Source: Onchidella celtica (taxonomy: Eukaryota; Mollusca; Gastropoda; Systellommatophora; Onchidiidae). Taken from it: DNA of 64,000 nt. Positions 10,400-23,812 of the stretch are shown here, one piece after another (position 1 is the first letter of the stretch; each line of letters opens with the position of its first letter). Position numbers and translations under genes: made by a program. Below the pieces are notes generated by a model that was not told the DNA's origin, searched no databases, and saw only the letters and a program-made list of their open reading frames with translations. The stretch is from assembly GCA_963931925.1 (NCBI GenBank), contig OZ007571.1:11084474-11148473 (forward strand). The letters are read 5' to 3'.

Positions 10400-13300
10400 A
10401 AATTATACCATATAACCAGTGGCAGCATTCGTAAAATGGATAAGACAACTGCACAAAAACAGAAACCAGGCGGTACGAGACCAAATCCAAAGAAGAGCCT
10501 GGCGTCGAAAAAAAAGGGGGTGCCGGGTTTCTAGAAGATGTCAGGTAGTTAAAGGCCGAAACATCTAATGAACGAATCCACTCTTCCTCTGAAGATCGTC
10601 GTCTGTCTGGCTCCACCTGAGGAGTTTCTTCTCACTCACCATTAAGTATAGAAACACAGAAAACGGCATTAGAATTGACTAAAATTGATTTGGCGTTCCG
10701 AATAATGCTGTACAATATAAAACTAGCTTTTCTAGATTTTAGGCAGTGCCTTCATCTATTATATCCTTCAAATTTCGGGTGGCATTATTATTTGTGTAGC
10801 ATTTTCATTAGTCTTATTGTTAAAAATGGCACTTTCTGCGGAATGTGCATAGCTTGTAAAGATGCGTTCGCTTGAACTTTGCTTGTAAGATTATTCATCG
10901 GGTGATGAAATATAAAGTGACAAGTGTATAATAAACCTACCCATAGCGCTCATTTCCATCCACTGAAATCATGATTCTGTCACGAGGAAGGTTAAATATA
11001 GCTTGTGTTCCCACGTCTTGAGATTCTGGTGACAGATTTAATTAACCAAAGATGACGTGAAATAACACTAACAAAAGCTAATTATAAACAAGAGGTGTTT
11101 TTAAAAGGCGGAAGATGGGGGGGGGGGTGGGGGGGGGCATCCATACAGTGCGTACGTTCGATTTTAACTCTCTATGACCCCTACACCCTTACCCCCCGCC
11201 CACTTTTCCCTCATGGGGCTTTTCATACCATTGGTCTCAGTTACCCCCCCCCCCGCCCCCCGCGTTAATAAACGTAGGACAATTAGAATGGCGAACATTC
11301 ATGATAATTATAGTCTTGATGTTTTAAAACGTCCTAACTGTTTCATTAGATATAATAGCCTATATTCCATATCGTCCATAACTTTTAAATTAAAAAAACA
11401 CAAACAAACAAGCAAAGCCAAACAAATATTACTGGGCTTTCATCTATTGCCTTAATTGCAAAGCCTGGGTACAGTACTCAGAAATCCTCACCCACATCCA
11501 CCCCTTTCCGATGTAGGCTTTTCGTGCTCCCCCCCCCCCCCCACTTCCCCTCCGAGTGTACGCACTTTAAGGATGACCCCTCAGGAAGATATTTCTATGA
11601 AAGACTCAGCCGCTTCCAGACGGCAGTGCAGGGAGGAGTAGTGAACACGAAACTTCGATGTGGCAACATTCTAGCATGGATGAAACGCCGATCGTTGTTT
11701 ACCATTTCACACAAGCCACTTTCACCTTCAATTATTCATGTCTTCGCATGAAGCAATGTTAGCTTGGTGGGATTACTAAAAGCAGTTTGTGTCTGACATA
11801 ATTATATACAAGCATGGTTATTTGGTGGGAGAGCTACCGTTTCTTCTTACTCAAGGAATGTTAAGAAAAAAACAAGGAGTAAGGAATTCCAACAGGGATC
11901 ATAAACGTGACCTTAGTCAATTTATTTATTTATTCATTTATTTTATTTATTTATTTATTCATTTGTTTGTTGATTTATCTGCTTCCTTCAGCGGCTAATG
12001 AAATACTAAAGCTTAAGAAATCTGCAACTTTTTCATGCTTTGTTTTTTCAAAACCATCCAATGTGTAGATAAAGATTTGTTTATTTTCTGCATTTTTATA
12101 GCAACGTCAACTAATTTCAGCCGCTGTTATTTATCAATATCTGTGATTATTACGCCACATTTCCAGCTGAAGGTAAACTGTTTTAAACATTTTGTATTAC
12201 ACCTCCCACCCACCCGCCTGGATTTTTTTTGTTGCTTTTTTGGCACCCGCCTCCTTTCTTTTGTTCTGCTTTGACACGCCTCTTTCGCGTACGTTTCTGT
12301 TCGCCTAACGCGAAACTTTGGAGAAATGAAACATGGAAATTTATGTCCTGAGATATCCTGCATTTATCTGCGAGCTCGACATTAATTGAGATTTAAATGC
12401 AGGAAATTTGGATTTTTCCCCCACGATCTCATGTAAATCAAGAAATTCTACTATATTTTCTGGTGATAAAGTTGACACGCAGAATTATGGCGGTAAAATG
12501 TAAATGTCACAATGACATAACGCGGAAGAAACATGATACATGTTTTACGTATGCATAGCAAGATAATTGGGAATTTGTGTGCATATTATATACACATTTG
12601 TAAAAAAAAATGCAGAGTCCTCTTTATAACGATCCTTTGACAATCATTAATAGCAAACGCGAGCCATTTTTACAGTAATCCTTTCGGACATTATTAATTT
12701 TCATGTCTTGTTAAAAATGCGCTTCTGGGGGTTTATTAAGAAGTTATTACGATGATCAATACAGCTTAATTCTCATTTTCTTCAGATGCTATCTAAGTAA
12801 AGAGTGATCAAGAGTAATTTATTGATGGGCTGAATATTAGCCTGGAAATTGAACAGAAAAAATTTAAACCGGAATATCGCCCCCTCCAAACTGCCCCCCC
12901 CCTCCAAAAAAAGACAGAAAACAACAACAAAAAGCCGTATTCACTTGTACGTTAAGTATTGTTCAATAAAATAAAACTTTGTTATTTTTCTTCCCTTTTT
13001 TTTTTTGGTATTTCTTTTTGCTTTCATCTTTTATTTTGAATTACCTGATAGCGTAATTCAGTTTGAATTCTGAGGTTTGTCAGAAACGTCAGCCCAGGTC
13101 TAAATACATAGCATGGCGAGGTAGCAAAACTCTGACGGCCGTTCTGTTTCGAGAATTTCGCTGGAAGAAGGGAAAAGTCTAAAATGTGACCAACGACTTA
13201 CATGAAGAGGACAAAGTAAAGATACATGGAATGAAGAAGTTGTGAAGGAAAATGTTCAAGGCCCAAATCCATCCAGAACGCAAGCGGGTCGTCCCTCATT

Positions 13301-14340
13301 TTCTGATAGCTTCTCATGACAAGGACAGACGTGCTAGGGGAGAGTTGGTCTCGCCTTGACGTTGAGAAGAGCAGGAAAGGATTCTCTTGTTCTCGTTTTA
13401 TGTTACTGGCTGCAATTTCTGGGCCTGTGGTGGACTCCAACAAGTGACTGGTGGAGTGTCGCTGGACATAACATTTAAAAGACATTAAGAAAATAAAACT
13501 ATGTAGACGTACTAACTGGGCTTAGCACTTAGCAGCTGACAAGTCTGTCTTTTTCCTTCCTGTGACTCTTTCTTTCCTATTCTTTTTTTCCCCCCTTATC
13601 CTCTCACTCTGTCTTTCTCTCTGTCTCTCTTTAACTTGCTATCGACCTGCATTCATATGTGTTCTAATAGCTTTTTCTCAAGTTGAACATTGCCCTTAGA
13701 GTGACAAAGTTCAAACTCCCTTTCCTCGTCTTCTTTTGAGCCATTGGCGATTGAAGTTTCGTGTGCTCATAGCTTTAGAGATACGACTTTCTTTCTTTCA
13801 AGTAATACAAATTACACACCGAATCCGCTTGATACTGTGACACACAATTGAGAAGATCTGTAGAAGTAGTGTGTAGTGTGTAACTCAGTTCAACCAAAAA
13901 GTGGAGATAGAACCTTGTCATTCTAAGGGCACGATTTATAACTGTCATTTTTTGGCCTCACCCCCAACAACTTGACTCTAGTTTCTACACGGAGTGATGG
14001 CCATGTTTCTCACGGCGACACCGCCCAGTCGGACGCCGGAAGTCATTTTTTCGGGGCGCCGTGAGCCTTCGAACACTTCAATCAAGATGAAACTAGCATA
14101 GATCTCTCTCCACATCCTTGCCGTCTCGGACTCAATGTAAGCATGAACAAAAACCCGTCTTTAGAATGGAATCGCGTTCTTGTAGAATCACGATTGATCA
14201 TAGTTTCCACAGCAAACCTCTATTAACGGAGATGTGTCACCTTGTGACAGGTTGACAGGTGAACATTTCTGGTGCTGATAACGTAATTTATACAGTATAA
14301 AATGGACAGTGTTAACTCTCACAGTGCTCCGAAGTGTCCA
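10400..14340. other. Non-coding stretch, no gene seen
   Basis: AT-rich with several poly-C/poly-G runs (11118-11136, 11246-11260, 11529-11542) and a TTTA repeat at 11917-11965. Frames here are short with no recognisable motif. Confidence 0.5.
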
Positions 14341-14348
14341 TGAAATGC

Positions 14349-14373
14349 TAATCTATCTATCTATCTATCTATC
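14349..14373. repeat. Short ATCT microsatellite
   Basis: About six units of CTAT. Confidence 0.9.
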
Positions 14374-14668
14374 ATTTTGTGCGCAATGTCTCATCATTAC
14401 GCATAAAGGACGGGTATATTCAGCACTTACCCTACGAACATTTGACTTCTGTAGGTGATTTTGTAAAAAATTAACAAGAAATGTAGGTATTGGCGCTGAG
14501 ATGTAAACAATGCTTAACTCAGTACCATTGTTTCGAAATACACACCTATTGTTAGACTTACCCGTCATTTCTGTTAAGATTTAAGATTACGGCAGTTCTT
14601 TGCTCCTATAAAAATTAATGTTCTTCAGTTTGCAAAATTCCTTGTGCCATATTATTTATGTTTTAAGG

Positions 14669-14971
14669 CTGTCGTTACTTGTATGTAGGTACCTCAAGCG
14701 TTTTCCGCTAGGGCCTCGTACGTATACGTACCTATCCCTAATCCCGTCCTTGTCCTCAACCATAAATCTGATCCAATCCCTAAACCCTGCCTCTTATCCT
14801 TTCATCTAAGAAGCAGAAGGAAAACGAAAAGAAAATTTGAAAGAAAAATTAATTAAAGACGTTGTTAGGCCTATTTCGGGAGGAGCCCTCAAGCTCTGGA
14901 GTCAGAAAAGGCTTTAAAATACGTACCCCTGGAGCAGAAAACTGGAGGGGCGTACGCACTTGTAACAACAT
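14669..14971 (+). mobile_element. TACGTA-family MITE-like element, copy 2
   Basis: About 300 bp. Starts CTGTCGTTACTTGTATGTAG, has the same core as the other copies (CCTATCCCTAATCCCGTCCT; TTTCGGGAGGAGCCCTCAAG) and ends CGTACGCACTTGTAACAACA, which is the inverted complement of its start. Confidence 0.65.
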
Positions 14972-15072
14972 TCTTATTTTAAACCATGTATTGCTTTATC
15001 CTTGCACACATTTCATTTTCCACGCCAGTTGTAATCAATCCGGTCTCTACCGAAGACTCAGCCCCGCCCCCT

Positions 15073-15097
15073 CCCCAACAACCACAACAACAACAAT

Positions 15098-15131
<34 letters not shown>
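15073..15131. repeat. CAA microsatellite
   Basis: ACAACA units with one AAT interruption. Confidence 0.93.
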
Positions 15132-15341
15132 CACATACACACACGTACGTTCCCTCTAATGTTTTGGTATTGAAGTTGATAAAATCGTACAATGTGCATT
15201 TCGCTGCCTGTAAGAAAACTTTGTCCACTGAATGCTTGCGCAAATGTAAACAGGAAACTATTCCAAAGTCAATTTGGCACACCGATCTGCCCTGGCTAAT
15301 AAAACTGTACTGGCATTTTATGCAAATATGAATGCGTTCTG

Positions 15342-15620
15342 TGGACTGTTAACAGAAACAGGTGAAATAATTATTCATTATACTATTAATTTAGGTAATT
15401 AACCTTTTGTGCGCACATTGATTTCCTTTGTGCCCTGGTTGCACAACGTGTGTGCCCGCATAATAAGGCAAAGATTTCACGGACGGTTTAAACAGAAACA
15501 GGTAAAATAATTATTGATAATTACAGTCTTTTAGGTAATTAACCTTTTTCGCACACATTTATTTCCTTCGTGCGCTTGCTGCAATACGTGTGTACGCGCA
15601 CACACACGCACAACTTAGGT
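15342..15620 (+). repeat. Tandem duplication, 140-bp period
   Basis: AACAGAAACAGG recurs at 15351 and 15491, followed in both by AAATAATTATT, TAGGTAATTAACCTTTT and ATTTCCTT with CGTGTGT. A third, partial unit starts near 15688 (GGCAAAGACTTCACGACAGG). Units differ at many positions, so the duplication is not recent. Confidence 0.8.
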
Positions 15621-16059
15621 GGCTTGAAAGAAAGACTGCCTCTCAAACCACCCCTCTTCCTGTTTTTTTTTCGTGTTTCCGTCTACCCGGCAAAGACTTC
15701 ACGACAGGTTTAAACAAACATGGCTGGCATTCTGACGGGTCAGGGGTCAGGGACGCATGTCTTCTCGTATTCATCTTCTTCTTTCTTGCGCCTCCAGCCA
15801 TAGAATGATATCGTAGAGGACTGAGGAATTTGGTCAGATAGACAGCCGACACAGGGGCCATCCATGAAGCATGCACTCTCGATTTTGGCAATCTTGATCC
15901 CACTCCTCCAATGCACGTTTTCCACACGCATGGCTTCAGCCCCCCAGTGCGACCATACGGCCATTAGGGCGGTCAATGTCCTTAATGTTCTGAACTTCTA
16001 AATTTTTTAATGTCATTTTGCATAGAGTATTTGGATATTTCATCACAAGCACGATGTTT

Positions 16060-16530
16060 ATCATAATCCAACAACAACTTCGCCTCTCGTGCCCAAGGTA
16101 CCGGGTTCAAATCCCAGTAGCTGCAGGGATGATGAAATTTTGGGATTTTTCTCATATTTTCCTGTCCCTTATCCTGTGGGAGTTAGGATGGAGCACCTAG
16201 TCTTCTCAGATAAGGACGAAAAACTCGGAGGGCCCATGTGCACGTTGGTCACGTAAAAGATACCTTGGCACTTGGATATTGAAAAGAGCAGGCTAAACAG
16301 GCCGCTGCCCGGGCAAAGTTAAATGAAATTCATCCCTACCACTCCCCCCCCATTCACCCCCCCGCCCCGAAAAAAAAACAACAACAAACCCGCCGACCAG
16401 CGCTGCACTGTGGCGACGATGTGTCTGCTCCAGTTGTCACTGGGCTGCAATGACACAGCAAGCAAATTTCCCAAATGGGATTAAAGAAGTATACAAAATA
16501 CAAAATACAAAATGCAAAATTTGGAGAAAA
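16060..16530 (+). mobile_element. tRNA-derived SINE
   Basis: Contains a pol III B box GGGTTCAAATCCC at 16103-16115, then a body with GTGCACGTTGGTCACGTAAA, AACAGGCCGCTGCCCGGGCA and GCTGCAATGACAC. It ends in an A-rich tail built from ACAAAATACAAAATAC. The A box is not recognisable, so the 5' end may be truncated. A poly-C/poly-A stretch interrupts the middle. The 3' half is repeated at 51028-51258. Confidence 0.65.
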
Positions 16531-17137
16531 ATATTTAAAAATAAAAAAAAACTTTTCAATTCATTATCATAATTAAAAAGGGCACGTACGCTCCTCAGTT
16601 CCCCCCCCCCCTTCCTCCCCATGTACGTTTTTCATACGTCGGGGACAATAACCCCCTCTCCCCCCTTCCCCATCCGAGCGCGCGTACTTTGAGACTGGCC
16701 CCTAACAGGAGACACACAGAATCTAATCCTAGGGGATATCAGATCAGACTCAAAATCGGCGCTCACCGGTTATGATCCCCTTGGAGCTTAGAAATTCTGG
16801 ATTCCTGGAACTAGAGAAATGTCTGGGAACTATCAGATCAAGGGCGGGGGGCTGCATTACTATCATTCAATATGTAACTTTTGAAACAAGTAACGGAATC
16901 TCGTATTAGTGCAACAGAACAGGCACTATACTTAAAAAAGAAAAAAATTATTGTTTAAATTTTTTTTCTCGATCACCTGTAATGCTTCCCCTCTACCATG
17001 CACCCCCCCCCCTCACCCACCCCCCCTCCCTCCCAACTCTCTCTTCCACGCTAAGATCCATAGGTCAAGGGGGAGAGGGGGGGGGGGAGAGAAATATAGA
17101 ATTTGATTGAAAAGATTATCCAAGCAAATCCACCACT

Positions 17138-17142
<5 letters not shown>

Positions 17143-17226
<84 letters not shown>
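17143..17226. repeat. CT microsatellite
   Basis: About 84 bp of pure TC repeat. Confidence 0.97.
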
Positions 17227-17229
<3 letters not shown>

Positions 17230-17659
17230 CACTCCCTCTATCTCTCTCTCGTTGTTTCTCTCTCTCTTCCCCTCCCTCTCCGAAAAAAGCAACAGCAAAC
17301 CCACACACTCTCTGTCTCTTTCGCTTCTACAATCAATTGAGTAATGTCCCAACATCCTTTCCTACAGCCCATGTACAAATGTTCAAGTAAAGTCGTTCCT
17401 AGTTATAGAAGATCACACAAGTTAACCTAGGTTTGGCTAGACCTCTGTACTGTCTGACCAGAAACTGTTACATAATGGCAGGGATTCAGATTGTCCCAGG
17501 TCAAACTATCCCTTTTTCTTGGACAATACTGTTGCTCTTTGAGGCAGAACTGAAACCGGTCAAGCTGCATTGTTGCTGATGGCGTCGGTTGTACTTTTGC
17601 AGCTGAGAGATTGTCTAAGTCCGGTCAAAGGACTGTTTGAACCACTTTGTATTTCACAC

Positions 17660-18231
<572 letters not shown>

Positions 18232-18239
18232 CAGAATTC

Positions 18240-20090
18240 ACGATCCTTAAAGTTATACTGCAACAGAAACTAAAGAGGCAACTTCATTTTCGAAGGTACG
18301 CATTTCCCAGTTACTTCTAATACTCTTCCTCTCTTTCTCTGTTTGTCAGTCTGTCTCTCTCTCTCTCCTTCTGTGCATTTCTCACAGTTTTATAAATGCC
18401 TTTTTAATTTAAGAAACAAAAACCTGTTGTTTACAACAACGTTTCTAAGATCACCTGAATGCTGGAATGTTAGACATCTTTTTCTCGTTCAAGTTCGCCC
18501 ACTCATCTAAATCGATATTGAACTCAATATTTGCTAGGCCTATTCAAACATCTGATGCAGACTCCGATATTTAATCCGCTTACCTCTAAAAATATTAATT
18601 TGATGCAGTTTCTGGGATGAAAACAGAACGTTCAAGCCGTATAATCCTCTTTAGTGGGCTCATACAAAATTATGTAATATAGGTTAAGAGTGAAACCAAC
18701 CTAAAGTATAAATCTTGAAATCTCAGCATAATATTCTACTGCTCATAACAAGATTTTGATCCAGAATTTTTTTCTCTCTCTCTTTTTATTTTCCAGATTG
18801 TATGCATGTTTGTGTTATGAGTTTAAAAAAACTCTTAAATAGATCTATTATGAATTACTTTAGCCTTTTCAGGACCTGGCGGGTCCCAAACCATGGGCTC
18901 TAACTATAGTTAAATGTAACTCAGCATAAATCATAAAAACAGCAACAAGAATAACAAAAACGATTGGATGATTTGTTTGGAATTATGAAAATGATTACAC
19001 AGATGATGATAGCCAGGATGCCAGATAAACTCAACCGGTCCGTAGCTCTCGACATCCATGAGCTTTCCAATTTCATTCCTCATAAAGTTCCTTATCCAAA
19101 GCCGTGCGTAACGCATTGGCACACTGGGCAGCTCAGGGCCCCCAAGGGTTTAGGAGGCCCCATGCATGCAAATTTACATTGGGTTTTTGAATCAGAGAAG
19201 GAAACCCCACGCTTTGCCCAGGAGCCTATAATGATGTTAAGACGGTCCTGCCCTTATCGTCATGTTTTTGTTTTAATTGGTCAGATCTTTGTGCGTGACC
19301 TAAACGGTGCGGAACGAAGCTCTTTTGGTAGTCACACGTTTTGCATTGTAATTGTGGAAATAAAATAATATAGTTGGACATGGTTTTTTTAGCTGCCACC
19401 TTGTGACAGAGATGGACGGATCTGTGGTATGAGTCGGCCTGAAAACGCCTGAAGAGACCCTAATCTCACTAAAGTAGTTCATATCTTCAATATACCCATG
19501 AATTATTCACAAAACATCTAACTTTTGTTTCGTTGGGTGATCGATTCTGGTATCTGAACATGTTGTAGCCCACTGAATCGTCTTTGGGCAGTGCCAATGA
19601 GTTCAGGCGTCCATTAACTCATTCAGAGTCAAGGGGATTTCCACGTTTGTGCCAAGACATTCTCAGAGTATGAGATGTCATTTTGAGGGAGCTACTGGAA
19701 AATGAGTAATACTTTGCCGATACAGTGCTGTTTATTGAGAAACTGTAAGAGCTCAACTAGCAGAATTTGACCTACACAACAGTGATATCATCTATTTGTG
19801 GACGACAGGTACAGCCCTCACAATGTATATCATTTATATCATTTAGATGATTGGCACTGTTGAACAAGAAGATCACGGAAAAAGAAAAATTAGTTCGCGA
19901 ACTACAGGATAGGTTACTTTCTTTCTCTTCTGTCAGCCTACATTTTAACAGTATCTCACTGACACCGTCTCTAATTTTCCCTCAACTTAGTGATTCGCTC
20001 ACTGTCTCACACAGTAACACCCTCCCAGAGCACGCCTTTGTCCTGTCCGGTCCCACGTGAACATCATAAATGCACCACATACGGTGCCCC
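18240..20090. other. Non-coding stretch, no gene seen
   Basis: AT-rich DNA between the GATA array and solo LTR copy A; holds only the weak hAT-like candidate near 19125. Confidence 0.5.
19125..19255. mobile_element. Possible hAT-like MITE
   Basis: Starts CAGGGCCCCCAAGGG and ends AAGACGGTCCTGCCC, with GGCCCC-rich ends of the kind common in hAT MITEs. The inverted match is weak and no target duplication is clear. Confidence 0.28.
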
Positions 20091-20091
20091 C

Positions 20092-21287
20092 TGTCACGAG
20101 TGGAGTGAGTGCAATTAAGGGGATTGCTACAGAGCGGGTGTAGAGTAAGAATGGCTCACGGTAGACAAGTAAGATAAGCGTGCTGTCGTGAGTAGTGGGG
20201 GGGGGGGGTCTGAATGAGGCGAAAGCGCGGTATTACTATCACTGCAAGTTAGAAGGTCCTACGGAACGGACCTGTGAATAAGAGCCCATCGGGCAGACAT
20301 AAGGGGAGCAGTCGAGAAGACTAGTGAGAGAGTCTTTCCAGTGATGACTGGTACGTAGAACGTTGATTGATTATTATGATTGATGTATTATATTATATTC
20401 GTCTATTACCATGATGTAAATAAGTATATGTGAGGAATGTGGAAGTCCTTGATATTGGATATAGCAATGTGCGCCATGAGCGATAGATGAAAGTGAGTTC
20501 ATGGATTTGTAGCGCGAGTGAGTAGTGTGTACTCCGATGGAGGTGTGTTACCATAAGATGTGTGGTGAGTGAAAGGTGAACTAGTGTGTGTACGCTTCAT
20601 GGATTGTAAGGAGAGGTGGAGTGAATAGGAATGGTAGGGTATTATACCAATGTAATGTTATTCTTGTAGGTGTCGGGGACGGGCCGCAGAGCCACCTCGA
20701 TGAGTACAGGGGATAGGCCAGCATAGGGCCGGAGGCCACACATAGGCCAGAAGTGAGGCTGTCAGTGCAGGACAGTAGAGGCACATAAAGTCGTGGCAGT
20801 CAGGCCACGGACAGGGACGTAGATATGAGCGTGAATGTGATAATGCACTATTGCCATGTTGAGGGGCTAGTGAACTAATAATGTACTGGTGAAATGATAA
20901 TGTCTATTGAAATGATAATGTGTTATTGCCCTGCTGAGGTGCTAGGGGAGTGTTAAGGTGTATGACAATAGGAAGGTGATATTGAGAGACTGCGGTGCCA
21001 GTGAATTACTAATGTGCTATTAAGACCCTGAGGGGAGAGGCTGAGGCCGAAGTGCCTTCGGGAGTAACTACCGGATTGTGGATCCGAGGGAGAGTGTGTG
21101 TGAGAATAAGGCCGTTGTACGGCAGTTGATTTCAATAATATAATGTATGTAATTGCGCTATTATCTGTATAATTATGTTTAATAAATGTGTGAGTCTGAT
21201 GGATTGTTCTGTTAAGTGTTAACTTGTTTGTTCGTGATTGTTGTCCTGTCATAACTTATTACATCTCCCAGTCTGGGATTTGTGACA
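20092..21287 (+). mobile_element. Solo LTR, copy A (family shared with 54652-55770)
   Basis: 1196 bp, beginning TGTCACGAGTGGAGTG and ending GGGATTTGTGACA, with TG...CA ends inside the short inverted repeat TGTCAC/GTGACA. It is flanked by CCCCC on both sides, compatible with a 5-bp target duplication. AATAAA lies near the 3' end. No gag or pol adjoins it, so it is best read as a solo LTR left after recombination between two LTRs. A 5-bp duplication fits Ty3/Gypsy, BEL/Pao or retrovirus-like elements; the family is unknown. Confidence 0.75.
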
Positions 21288-21779
21288 CCCCCCTCCCTCT
21301 TTGAGGAGTCGAAGAAAAAGTAGTGACAAATATGATGAGGTTGGAAAAGAAACCACAATGAAAACGACTGCGTGCAACCGAATAGTATAGATGAAAACAG
21401 CTGTCAGTTTTGTTTCTTAGACCTTTTATTGTCCTTCTCCAGAATCATTTGAAAAGATATTTGTTTTGTAGTCTAATAAATCTATAGGCGGTGCAGAACA
21501 TTCCCCCTGTAGTTTAAATATTGAGTTGGCATGCAGAAACTGTTTATAAACCTACAATTCCTAACTACATAGCTACTTTAAATCGTTTATTCCATCATCA
21601 ACTAGGATGTTACAATAATGTCGTCATCTTGATCGTAATCTGTGCACAGTTGAATTATGTCCTGCGTGTCAGGTCAATGTGTTTTGGTTAGGGATGCATA
21701 TTGTGTGCACTGTTAATTTTGTTAATTTAGTTAATTTATCAGTGTGTGTGTATATATGTGTGTGTGCGCGCTATGTATC

Positions 21780-21892
21780 ATACTTTCTGCTTCTGTAACT
21801 GTATTGTTATGTATTCAATGATCAAAACAAATTTCCTTGTACAAGGACGAATAAAATTTATCTTATCTTATCTTATCTTATCTTATCTTATC
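21780..21892 (+). mobile_element. LINE/SINE 3' end with TCTTA tail
   Basis: AAATTTCCTTGTACAAGGAC, then GAATAAAATTTATCTTATCT and further TCTTA units. The layout resembles the 3' ends of CR1/L2-like non-LTR elements; upstream coding sequence is not detectable. Confidence 0.5.
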
Positions 21893-22495
21893 AAGCCGCT
21901 TTTTATAATGCAGGAATAATGGTAGGAGGGCGGGAAAGCGAGGGCGTTCTCCGGGACACTTTCGATCAATCAGTAGAGACGAATCGATTCAGTCTGCACT
22001 AAAGACTTGGTCAATATTTTCATTGTTCACCGGTTGAAGTGTAGACTCCGATGAAACATGCGAGTACAGGATTAGTATAATGCAACAACTAAATGGCAAC
22101 TACCTACCGCATGATTGGGCTATCATAATTGCTCAGCAAAGGCCGTCATTTAGAGCATGTATTTGGTGCTAATTTTAACGTCCTGCTAAGGACTGTACAG
22201 ACATCTAATCTATTTGGGGGAGGGCGGGGAGGGGTGAGGGAAATGTACATGTCCTCAGTAACTGTAGCACTTACAGGTTTTAAAATTGTCATGCATATTT
22301 CAAATGACTTGCAGTCTGCCATGCCTCTGCTGAAATAAGGAAACTGCCGACGCTTTAGGAAATGTATTTTTTCGAACCTTTCCACCCGAGGGGTCGGTAG
22401 TCGAATCATAATTACTAATCACCACAAGTCGTGCATTGAAACGGAGGGAGAAGAAGATCTATTACTGAGATATTTCCAGAATCAGAAATCACTGT

Positions 22496-22538
22496 CTGTT
22501 TGTTTGTTTGTCAGTCAGTCAGTCAGTCAGTCAGTCAA

Positions 22539-22592
<54 letters not shown>
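22496..22592. repeat. TCAG/TCTG compound microsatellite
   Basis: Block of CAGT units followed by about 13 CTGT units and a poly-C run. Confidence 0.95.
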
Positions 22593-23344
22593 CCCCCCCC
22601 CTCTCTCTCTATTTATGCAATCTATTTTGCTAGCACAAAGTTACGTCGTCACATGCCTGCCAAGCCTTCAGTCGCCAAGTGAATTCCTTACAACCGGTCA
22701 GCTCGTACAACAACTGACAAACACCGCGCCAAGTTGATAACACAGTGATAATTTTGTTAAACATCTTCTCTTATCACTTTCTCTACTTTAATCCTCGATT
22801 CCGCTAAGTTTCTTAGTCGTACGACCAACTTCAAATGTCCGGCACAAAGGCTCACGGCAACAAGGGTCCTTTAGCTATTGAGATTATCAAAACTTCAGAG
22901 TGGCTGGGTTAAGTTATGTTATATGTTAGAAATTACCGTCAAGTAGGTGTTGTTAGAAATGGTCCATGTTATCAGAATAGCACTACATCTCTCATTCACC
23001 AATGTTTACCCTGTACTGTGGTGGGATATTTTTTATACAGGGTGACTCTATAGGCCAGGTGGCCAAACTGGGGTTTGTTTGCTCAGAATAGTTTTGGAAA
23101 AGTGCCAGGGTCAGGGATAGGGTTTGGACTGCATTTGGCCTGCATACCACATTTACAGTAGCTTTTCTGTTGGCAAAATACCCACGATAACGTATTAATA
23201 CAAACTGGTCACCAACAAAAGCCTGTTGGTGAGTATGTTTGGCTACAAATAGCCACTAACACTTTTGTATGTCTCCTAAAAGGCTTGTGAACTTTTCCTC
23301 ACAGTGTTTCCGTCTCATTCTCTCACTTGTCATTCTCTCCCTCT

Positions 23345-23812
23345 TATCTGTTCTCCAAATCCTGTCCAGTCTTTCCTCCCCCTCATCTGTTCTCCAAATC
23401 CTGTCCAGTCTTTCCTTCTTCTCGTCTGTTCTCCAAATCCTGTCCAGTCTTTCCTTCTTCTCATCTGTTCTCCAAATCCTGTCCAGTCTTTCCTTCTTCT
23501 CATCTGTTCTCCAAATCCTGTCCAGTCTTTCCTTCTTCTCATCTGTTCTCCAAATCCTGTCCAGTCTTTCCTTCTTCTCATCTGTTCTCCAAATCCTGTC
23601 CAGTCTTTCCTTCCTCTCATCTGTTCTCCAAATCTTGTCCAGTCTTTCCTTCCTCTCATCTGTTCTCCAAATCTTGTCCAGTCTTTCCTTCCTCTCATCT
23701 GTTCTCCAAATCTTGTCCAGTCTTTCCTTCCTCTCATCTGTTCTCCAAATCCTGTCCAGTCTTTCCTTCCTCTCATCTGTTCTCCAAATCCTGTCCAGTC
23801 TTTCCTTCCTAT
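23345..23812. repeat. 39-bp minisatellite, 12 copies
   Basis: Twelve tandem units start CTGTTCTCCAAATC at 39-bp steps from 23348 to 23777. Units are 90-100% alike with C/T variants in blocks. Because 39 is a multiple of three and the unit has no stop, frames stay open on both strands; these are not credible proteins (no start context, no family). Confidence 0.95.

Noticed and set aside
15740-15976. 78-residue minus-strand frame (…GWRRKKEEDEYEK)
   Set aside because: Protein-like composition, but no recognisable family, start or splice context, and it adjoins repeat DNA. Left unassigned.
20581-20784. 67-residue frame repeated at 55139-55342
   Set aside because: Both lie at the same place in the two solo LTRs; conservation reflects the shared repeat, not a gene.
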